A stretch of DNA of 64,000 bases from Tetrastigma voinierianum (Eukaryota; Streptophyta; Magnoliopsida; Vitales; Vitaceae), in assembly GCA_016808115.1 (NCBI GenBank), contig JAEQBH010000658.1, forward strand, positions 248,001-312,000, in the 5' to 3' direction. This document shows, one piece after another, positions 57,289 through 64,000 of this stretch (its first letter is position 1; the number at the start of each line of letters is the position of its first letter). The notes beneath the pieces were generated by a model. The model ran no database searches and was not told the DNA's origin. It was given only the letters and a program-made list of their open reading frames with translations. The position numbers and the translations under genes were made by a program.

Positions 57289-59038
57289 CATTTGCTACAT
57301 TTTTATTAATATACATATATAAACATTTACATTAAACTTTCATTTTTTAACATTAAAATCGTTCACTTTTAAAACTAAATTTTCAAAACATTAGTTTTAC
57401 ACTCACTGTTCACCGCCACCCTCGCTGCTTCCCGTCGACCCCGTCCTCGCTCGATAGTCTTTTTTTCACCTTTTTCAAGAAAAACCACAATTAAACATTA
57501 ACTATAATCTCATTTTAATCCACCATACACATTCATTTTTCACTCCAACTACATCACAATCACTTTAATCCCATTTAACCACACTTAAAAATACATAACT
57601 AAGGAAATGACCAAAATAATTTTGCATTTTACAAATGACCCACGTCTCAATTCAAATCCTTTTCTTTTCTAACCAATCTAATGCATTTCTAGAGTTATTC
57701 ACCCTAAACACATGGAAATTACCAACTACCCTTGACCCCTCTTATTTCCATTTTGGCCGAAACATGTACAAAGCCATATTCAATTTTGTTCTTCCATTTT
57801 CTTCACTCTAATCACTCCAATCTAATGCCTTATACCTCAATTTCACTAATCCCTAACCAATTTCAACATATCACACAAAATTCACTATCAAACCCTAACA
57901 AATCACTCACTTTATTTTTCAAAACCTAACCTAATCCATTTCTTTCTCAATTTATATCAAAATCATCATCATTCAACCTTAAATACCACTAATTTAACAT
58001 CCATACAAGAAAATCAAGGCATTAGGCATGAAAAACATCAAAACTAACTTTCTCACCAATGGAACTTACTTGTTTCTTGGTTTTCCTTGGCTTCTTCGAT
58101 ACCACTCTTGGAGATCACTTGAAGAGTTTGAAGGAGAAGGAAAATCACATCTCACCTCGTCTCCACTCGCCAACATGTTTTCTTCCTTCTCTTTTCTTTC
58201 CTTTCTTTTTCTCTTTGCTTCTCTCTCTTTCACGGGTATGGCCGAGCCTCCTGAAAGCAAATTTAATCTTCACTTGATTTTACCACAATCTTGTCATAAA
58301 ATTGCACTTGTTTCATGAATCTCATTGGTCCATTCTCATGAGTCCAATCCACTAACCTATTATTTAATCATAACTTAGCCACTAAGAATGGTTTTGATTG
58401 GCTCTCACAAGAAAATATCTCTCTTATATCATATTTTATTCATTTTCACCTTATACTGCTTTTATACCGATTAAACTTCAAAAATATTTCATGGTTGTCT
58501 AAACTTCAAATTGAACATGAAATATTCTAATTATCTCACGCGGGATTCCAGCTCAAATCACCGAAATCCGACTTAAAATCGTTAAAATCGGAAATCCGGA
58601 CAATAGCGTATTATTATCCGATTTACGTTCGGATTGCCTGGAAACTATCCAAAAGGACTCCGTTTCACTCCGTTTCAGTTTCGTTAGACTCTATGATTAA
58701 TTCTGGACATTTTCGTATTTTCGGCCCACTTCCAAAAATTTCACAAGAAGTTCGACCTCACCGAAATCACTATTCACTTAAATCTCCACTCTTCCAAATG
58801 GGCCAAAGTCATAGGAACTAAAATTTTTAAAAATTCTCTCAGAACCCTCCATCCCGATATATAATAAGAAGAATTACTATTCATTAGGCATCCAAGCAAA
58901 ATTTTCGAAAAATTCTCACTTTACGCCTAAATGACATCCGAGCTGCCTTAAATTCTAATCTACCCTCGCTTCTATCGTTGGACCTCTAATCAGTTCAACA
59001 ACTACCATTATAACATTCAATAAGGTTGGGGTTTTACA
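56034..59038 (-). mobile_element. Solo LTR H, about 3.0 kb, inside element D integrase
   Basis: Starts TGACTCCAACGG, ends GGTTGGGGTTTTACA, so the minus strand begins TGTAAAACCCCAACC, a typical chromovirus LTR start. Flanks are CTCCG (56029-56033) and CTCCA (59039-59043), a 5-bp duplication with one mismatch. The integrase of D reads up to both sides. Inside are a (TA)n run, a CT/TC-rich tract (58150-58230) and a GC-richer part (56400-56660). No coding domain, so most likely a solo LTR left by LTR-LTR recombination. The 96-codon frame at 58028-58318 with a hydrophobic stretch is LTR sequence. Confidence 0.65.
57220..57287. repeat. (AT)n microsatellite, about 34 units
   Basis: An uninterrupted AT dinucleotide run of about 68 bases within solo LTR H; flanking sequence also has ATATAT interruptions. 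Likely length-polymorphic. Confidence 0.95.
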
Positions 59039-59640
59039 CTCCATACTTTTTCAATAAATTCTCAAAGGATCGACACAAAAAATGGATCTAATTATCACTT
59101 CACGATTGCGCGAGGCAATCCAAAGCGAAAAACGTGTTCTTCAAAAATTTCAAAACACCAGGGTCATTAGTTCTCGTTTGAATGGCCTCCACCCACTTAG
59201 AAACATAATCAACTGCCAATAAAATGTAAAGGTACCCACAAGAAGGGGGAAAAGGCCTCATGAAGTCTAAACCCCAGAATCGAAGATTTCAATGATTAAA
59301 ATAGGAGGTGAGGCATCATGTTCCTTTGATCCCTCCCATCAGTTGCACCGAGCGCAAGTTTTGAAAAAATCAAAGCAGTCTTTAAAAAGAGTGAGCCAAT
59401 AAAAACCAGCTTGTAGGATTTTGTCCACCGTTTTTCTTGCGGAGAAATGCCCTCCACAAGTTTTCGAGTGGCAGAAGGTGAGTACCCCAATTTGATCATC
59501 ATTGGATACACACTGTCTCATCAATTGGTCCATACAGTATTTAAACAAGTATGGGTCATCAAAGTAATATTTCTTTATGTCCACCAAAAATTTCTCTTTT
59601 GCTGAGAGGTCCATTGGGGTGGAATTTGTCCGCCACTAGA
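59039..59640 (-). pseudogene. Element D integrase, N-terminal and core part
   Basis: The frame 59614-59339 reads DDPYLFKYCMDQLMRQCVS, then CHSKTCGGHFSARKTVDKIL, QAGFYWLTLFKDCFDFFKTC and ARCN. The H...H (HSKTCGGH) and C-x2-C (CARC) of the HHCC zinc-binding domain are kept. In the next frames FMRPFPPSCGYLYILLAVDY and VSKWVEAIQTRTND give the core; the first catalytic Asp (DFMxPFP) is present. The text reaches FENLLKKYG at the insertion point of solo LTR H. Confidence 0.85.
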
Positions 59641-59691
59641 TAGCTTACTATGTCCGCATACCTCACGGGCAAGGGATAAGAGCAAAGTTGC

Positions 59692-60159
59692 TCATCGTGA
59701 AAGTGTCGTCATGGCAGGGCCTTCGTATGGATTCTGAATCCAATCCCAGACGTGGTCACTACCACATTCAACTCCTTTCTTATCCTTAATAGTCAAGTTA
59801 AATTCTTGACAAAGTAGGATCCACCTAGTCAAACGAGGCTTAGTATCCTGCTTAGAGAGCAAGTACTTCAGCGCTGCATGATCTGTGGAAATGGTTTCAA
59901 TAGACCCTACAATGTACGACCTGAACTTTCCTAGGGCAAAGACAACAGCCAAAAACTCTTTTTCCGTAGTTATGTAATTAGATTGAGCGGAATCTAAAGT
60001 CTTGCTGGCATAGTAGATCACAAAAGCTTTTTTATCTTCCCTTTGCCCCAAAACAGCCCCTATAGCATAATCATCACTGCCACACATGATCTCAAAAGGA
60101 GTTCCACTGGGAGATCGCATACAGGAGGACACTAACATAGTTTCTTTTAATTCTATCAA
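59692..60159 (-). pseudogene. Element D RNase H domain, 155 open codons
   Basis: The longest pol frame of the window. It reads TPFEIMCGSDDYAIGAVLGQ, VIYYASKTLDSAQSNYITTE, KEFLAVVFALGKFRSYIVGS, TDHAALKYLLSKQDTKPRLT and RWILLCQEFNLTIKDKKGVE, a near-complete Ty3/gypsy RNase H (RT RNaseH-like family). The second (TTEKE) and third (TDHAAL) acidic positions are kept; the first, normally in CDASD, is CGSDD, so the first catalytic Asp is shifted or lost. The ends differ: the N-terminal 15 residues and the C-terminus after GVE are frameshifted. It removes RNA from the RNA-DNA hybrid when active. Confidence 0.9.
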
Positions 60160-60169
60160 AAGGCATCCT

Positions 60170-60990
60170 CACAAGCCTGCGACCAGTGCAAAGGGGACGC
60201 CCTGCAAGAAAATTACATAAGGGACAAAGTTATGGCACCGAAATCTCAGATGAATCTCCTATAAAAATCCTCGCATTTAATTCAAGAACGATCGCTTATC
60301 TTTAACACACTTAGGGTAGGTAAAGCAGGAAATCAACCTCGGCTTTGGCTTTCTCCACCTCTATTCCTTTTTTCGATACTATGGGCTCAAAGATAATCCC
60401 TCGCGGTCACCATGAAGATTACTCTCCCACGCCACCAAATTCTTCTCCCGACACCTCTAATACCTTCCGATTCTCCACATCCTCATACGAATCTCCAAAA
60501 CCCGAGAAGTCATCCATGAAAATCTCCTAAAATGAGTTCTATCATATCACTAAAATCCCCATCATGCACCGTACGGGAAGGTTCCCCGGTGCATTACATA
60601 ATCCAAAGGGCATTTTCCTAAAGCGCAATGTGCCTGGGCGGTGTGAACGTGGTTTTCCTTGATCTTCTCTAAGGCTATCTCAATTTGATCAGACTCGAGT
60701 ACTGGGCCGAGAAAACAATGTAATTCATGCCCCGCAATCCTCCAAAGATTTGATCCACAAAAGGCATGGGGGAAATGATCTTTTCTTAAGACTCAGACGA
60801 GTTTCCTATAGTCTATACACACCCTCCAACCTGCAGACCCGAGGGAATTAGCTCATTGTGTTCATCGCTACCACGTTGACCCCATATTTCTTAAACTACT
60901 TCAATGGACTCCACCCACTTGCTATCCGCAATGCCAGGTAAATAACACTCCATGCCCAAAGAGTTTTAAGACCCTTCTTTTCAATGTGTC
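60170..60990 (-). pseudogene. Element D reverse transcriptase remnant
   Basis: Between the protease linker and RNase H. On the minus strand CNAPGTFP-type DNA (about 60610-60585) and FHGxF-type text (60535-60515, GATGACTTCTCGGGTTTTGG encodes DDFSGFG, equivalent to the DDFSVFG catalytic box of Athila/Tat RT) can be read. Most other motifs are broken into short frames. The open plus-strand frames here are shadows. Confidence 0.6.
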
Positions 60991-60998
60991 TTTCATGA

Positions 60999-61349
60999 TC
61001 AAGTTCGGGCTGTCGATGGTTGTCTAGAGGGTTTGACATCCTCTTCCAAGTGAATCCTATGTGTACAGATCAAGGGGTTGATTCCCTTAATATCTGCAAT
61101 TGTCCATCCTATGGCGGTTTTGTGGGTTCTCAATATCTCCAAAGGTTTATTCTCTTGATCTGACTCTAAAGAGGAAGATATGATTACCGGGAAAGTTTCT
61201 TCTACCCCTAGGAATGCATATTTGAGATGCGATGGTAAGGGTTTCAACTCAAGTTTAGGTGGTTTCTCTTCCGTTGCAACACCTCGTCTCGATCGATGGC
61301 ACAAATTTAGGTGCCCACCCATTTGCTTATAGTACCTCGCTGTGCTCAA
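60999..61349 (-). pseudogene. Element D protease to RT linker, 116 open codons
   Basis: Reads PPKLELKPLPSHLKYAFLGV, then FPVIISSSLESDQE, IGWTIADIKGINPLICTHRI and HLEEDVKPSRQP. This is the conserved start of Athila/Tat RT-containing pol (LELKPLPxHLKYAFLGxxxxxPVIISSxL...AIGWTIADIKGISPxxCxHxIxLEExxKP). The frame continues from the protease and leads into RT, but both borders are frameshifted. A well-kept lineage marker. Confidence 0.85.
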
Positions 61350-61499
61350 TTATGGAGTGCAAGAACTCTGATTTAGATGTGGTTACCTTCTCGACCCAAC
61401 TTGGGCTTACTAGACAAGACATGAAAGCGATCATCGCATGAAACATTATTCACGTAATTCCGCACAAATGTAGTCTATCATGTTTACCTCACGTACGCC

Positions 61500-61900
61500 C
61501 TCCCCATCCCCTATTTCATTGAAGATATTCAAATTAATACCATGTTGCCAAAAGATACCGTCATTACCCCTACAATGTATGATTTATGATTAGTAAGGGC
61601 CAAGAATATTTACCAAGAATCACCGAACTGAGTCCCTCGATTCACCACAAAGCTGAGTGTCAAGAACAACAAATTCCACAGAAAGTAGAACTTGTCTACT
61701 TGCACCAATACATCCTTCACTATCCCTCTGTAGAATTTTCACACTACGATCGTTTCAGTCGGAGGCGATATCGGGCCTGCTCTAACTCTCCTAACCCTAG
61801 CTCAACATATACCGAGTATGGCAACAAGTTAACACTTTCTCCCAAATCCACTAGAGCATGTCCTAATTTTGAATTCCCTACCACTATGGAAATATGGCTT
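61500..61900 (-). pseudogene. Element D aspartic protease remnant
   Basis: Minus-strand pieces: GLGEL-like text near 61850 and GIVKDVLVQVDKFYF (about 61735-61690), which matches the Athila/Tat protease (RGxxEDVLVxVDKFxFPxDFVVLD). The active-site Asp segment (CDLGAS) is not readable in one frame. Confidence 0.6.
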
Positions 61901-62700
61901 CCCGGGTCTAGATTTTAGGGCAAATCGTTCCGATCAAGGAGGTGGATTGTTCGGGGCCATAACGCATCCTTGTCGACACCTAGTTTTCTTTTACAAGGCA
62001 CAAGTCTTTCAAAACTTAGCATATGACGGATTTGGTTTAATGGCATCCAATAAAGGAATGTTCAACTTTAACTTGTTTGAACAACTCATAAATTTCGTAA
62101 TGATCACCACTTTCTCGGGGCTCTCAACCTATGAGGGTAATGGAGCAGAGGGACATGGGGAGGCCTTGTCTTTTTCTAGCTCAACATCAACAACATCTGC
62201 CCTAAGAACATGAGGCTTGTCAGACACCTCATCATCCTTGAATGGTTCATTTTGCACATCTTGTATCGTTTCCTTGGGTTGAATGGTTTTGTCAATTATT
62301 TTTCCACTTCGAAGAGTGGTGACAGCCTTGCAATGTTCGAAGGTGCCATCACTTAGACCTGAGACTCCAACACTATTTTGACCTTGGGGGTTTTGGATAG
62401 TTTGAGAAAGGAGTTTCCCTTTTTCTTGTTGAAAATTTCCCATATAAGAGGTTAGCTTAGTGATTTAGGATCTCACATCATTCAAGGCGGTTTGAAATTC
62501 AGTGTTAGTGGATTGTTGGGTTTGGACAAACTGTGTCACAATATCCTTCAAACTTCTCTTATGTGGATGTTGGTAAGGCTGTGGGTTTGAATTCCCTTGA
62601 GACGAGGGGTGGAAACCTTGGTTAGGGTTCACAGGAAATCCTTGAGGACCTTGATTTTGAACTGCCTCGTCAAGTTGAAAATTCAGCATTTCCTCATTCC
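61900..62700 (-). pseudogene. Element D gag C-terminal part and gag/protease junction
   Basis: Frames 62689-62465 (FQLDEAVQNQGPQGFPVNPN, SLKDIVTQFVQTQQS, Pro/Gln-rich) and 62443-62129 (MGNFQQEKGKLLSQTIQNPQ, KAVTTLRSGKIIDKT, acidic tail). TTLRSGK is the hallmark gag/protease junction of Athila/Tat elements. The two frames are separated by a stop near 62450. Together they are about 190 residues and follow the capsid domain at 63156-63443. Confidence 0.8.
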
Positions 62701-63155
62701 ATTCAAAGCTTACCCCACCCTCGATTATAAGTTTCTAGCATGGAGAATTGAAGGGCTTCCTTTGGTAATTGTTAATATTAGTCAGTTTATTCGGGATTGC
62801 TCCTTGACTTGAGGAAGGTTAAAGGGGCTTAATAGGTTGGAGGAGCGGGTCATCGCAAATGATGGCATGGCCTCCACTCACCCATAGGCACCGAAGGTAC
62901 TTGAGGCAATGGTTCTCATTCACCTTTTCAATTCTATGGCCCCAACTCTCGTTGTTGGCTATTTTCCTTACAGTCATCATTCTCTTAAGTGATGATTCTC
63001 CCCGCAGGTGTACTAAGCACTTTAGCGCTTTCTAAGGAGGTGTTACTTCCTGGTTCAAACATTTTCAAGTATTGTATCGAAAATTGAATTGCCTCCTTGG
63101 CACTTTCTTTCATAGAACTCCCCGCACACATCATTTGGATGTATTTGCTTGTTAT
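62701..63155 (-). pseudogene. Element D gag middle part, garbled
   Basis: Between capsid and C-terminal gag. In this lineage a zinc knuckle or Cys-rich segment is expected; text near 62945-62880 is compatible with Cys/His-rich coding but stops are frequent and I cannot confirm the motif. Confidence 0.35.
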
Positions 63156-63443
63156 TCAAGGGGATAGTCTCAGAAAATACGCACAAATTTGTCCAACATC
63201 CAAACCATGATGAGGGATAGCATGTAAGAGGTCCTTATATCTTTCCCATACAACAGCGAAAGGTTCACTCGGTTTTTTAGAAAAGTTTTGGATTGCTTGC
63301 ATGAGTGCATTAGTAGGTGCGAGAGGGAAGAATTTATTAAGGAATTCATTTCGCATGTCCTCCCAAGTAAAGATTGAATCGAGCAATAATGAAACCATAT
63401 TTCGCCTTTTCCTTCGTAGAGAGAATGGGAATAAACCATACAA
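63156..63443 (-). pseudogene. Element D gag capsid domain, 95 open codons
   Basis: Reads LFPFSLRRKRRNMVSLLLDS, IFTWEDMRNEFLNKFFPLAP, NFSKKPSEPFAVVWERYKDL and LHAIPHHGL. This is the retrotransposon gag domain (FPxSLxxxAxxWxxxLxxxSIxTWxxxxxxFLxKFFPxxxxxxxxxxIxxFxQxxxEpxxxxWERyKxLlxxCPHHG). The end after FLRL is where the family has FYxGL. Upstream (63443-63640) the N-terminal part is in other frames. Confidence 0.85.
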
Positions 63444-63892
63444 AATATATATACTTAGGTGATCCTAAGAGAGAGGAAAGCACCTGTGAAACATCCCCAA
63501 ATCTCCCATGAATGAATGGGTTCTTCATAATCTAATCCCTGATACATGTGGACAAGGCGAATCATCTCCCACTTCATAAGGAATTGGTTAAATTTCTTCA
63601 AGCAGTTAATAAATGAATTTTGTCAGGGTTCTTCGAGGTCATGGTAATCTCACGGAGGGTTCTTTCCACATTAGGTAAAGGGGCAGGGGGAGCCCAATAT
63701 TGATTTCGCTGAAAATTAACATTTCCCCCTCCTGCCACCGGGGTTGCCAGTGGTGCAACACCATCTCCTTGTTGTGGAGGTTCATGAGTTCAGGGTCAAC
63801 AGTAACTTGTGTACGGAGTTAAAAAGAGCTCAGCCGACTCCTTGATGGTCCATTCGAGGTGTAGGGTTCCTCTTTAAAACAACAATGTCTTA
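63444..63892 (-). pseudogene. Element D gag N-terminal part and leader, garbled
   Basis: Frame 63528-63346 and Gly/Gln-rich plus-strand shadows near 63690-63790 suggest the N-terminal gag region; no start codon can be chosen. The primer-binding site of D is not seen. Confidence 0.4.
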
Positions 63893-64000
63893 CTATGGAC
63901 TCTTCGCATCGCCCTGGAGGTATAATTTTACAAGCCTGCTCGTCAACCAATCGATGACGACTCTATATGTCGTCAACCAATCCATCCTAAGGATGACGTC
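63893..64000 (-). pseudogene. Tekay-like protease fragment, cut by window edge
   Basis: On the minus strand from the window end the text reads DVILRMDWLTTYRVVIDWLT then SRLVKLYLQGD. DVILGMDWL is the C-terminal protease motif of Tekay-like elements, and the DNA CGATGACGACTCTATATGTC matches 28670-28690 in element F. The rest of this element lies outside the window. Confidence 0.75.

Larger units (their letters stand above)
55387..63880 (-). mobile_element. Element D: Athila/Tat-type Ty3/gypsy, interrupted
   Basis: Minus-strand coding remnants in order gag (63640-61900), protease and linker (61900-60990), RT (60990-60170), RNase H (60159-59692), integrase (59640-59039 and 56033-55387). Neither LTR is recognised. 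A solo LTR (56034-59038) interrupts integrase with a near-perfect target duplication. At the gag side the sequence joins a Tekay protease fragment near 63890. Confidence 0.75.

Noticed and set aside
57062..57316. Tyr/Ile repeat protein frame
   Set aside because: It is the translation of the AT microsatellite.
58028..58318. 96-codon frame with a hydrophobic stretch resembling a signal peptide
   Set aside because: It lies in solo LTR H, in a CT-rich tract that encodes Leu/Phe/Ser by composition. No homologue is recognised.

Overview
This window reads as nuclear DNA of a flowering plant, probably a eudicot with a large repeat-rich genome. It is almost entirely nested and decayed Ty3/gypsy LTR retrotransposons. 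The evidence is several sets of LTRs with TG...CA ends, polypurine tracts, primer-binding sites resembling initiator tRNA-Met or complementary to tRNA-Asp, and gag-pol fragments assignable by motif to the chromovirus (Tekay-like) and Athila/Tat groups. No intact host gene was found. All assignments were made by reading the sequence; no database search was run.

Layout. 1-707: 3' part of a plus-strand Tekay-like LTR. 708-2120: AT-rich DNA with a CACTA-like terminal region. Element A (2817-12111, minus, Tekay-like) has both LTRs and a perfect TTAAT target duplication; it sits inside an older minus-strand element B (about 2121-2811, then 12117-14716, whose right LTR is 13202-14716). 14717-21692 is the only low-copy stretch: one exon-like fragment, one MITE-like inverted repeat, and a broken E6-like secreted protein gene (19728-20190) with an LTR-like fragment in its presumed 3' untranslated region. 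21693-23699: solo LTR. Element F (24143-28800, minus, Tekay-like) keeps one LTR, chromodomain, integrase, RNase H, RT and protease remnants. Element G (LTR about 28859-30197; open-frame remnants 30741-31125 and 40487-41255) is split by element E (31126-40486, minus), which carries a tandem array of tRNA-Asp primer-binding-site/LTR-end units and almost no readable coding sequence. Element C (42411 to about 54826, plus, Athila) has gag, protease, RT, RNase H, integrase and an env-like position frame, all broken. Element D (55387-63880, minus, Athila/Tat) is interrupted in its integrase by a 3-kb solo LTR, H (56034-59038). A Tekay protease fragment starts near 63893 and runs off the window.

Within each element the domains keep the Ty3/gypsy order (gag, protease, RT, RNase H, integrase), which is how fragments were grouped. 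Every coding region is interrupted, so none is expected to make its protein. The most unusual signals are (i) element E's repeated LTR-end plus primer-binding-site units, placed inside the LTR by the target-duplication boundary, and (ii) different reiterated palindromic words in the middle of several distinct LTR families (GTCGCGAC, GGTCGCGACC, GGTACCGGTACC, and a CACGCTA type). LTR mates also show near-identical blocks broken by scrambled patches, which may be sequencing or assembly noise and cautions against reading every stop codon as real.
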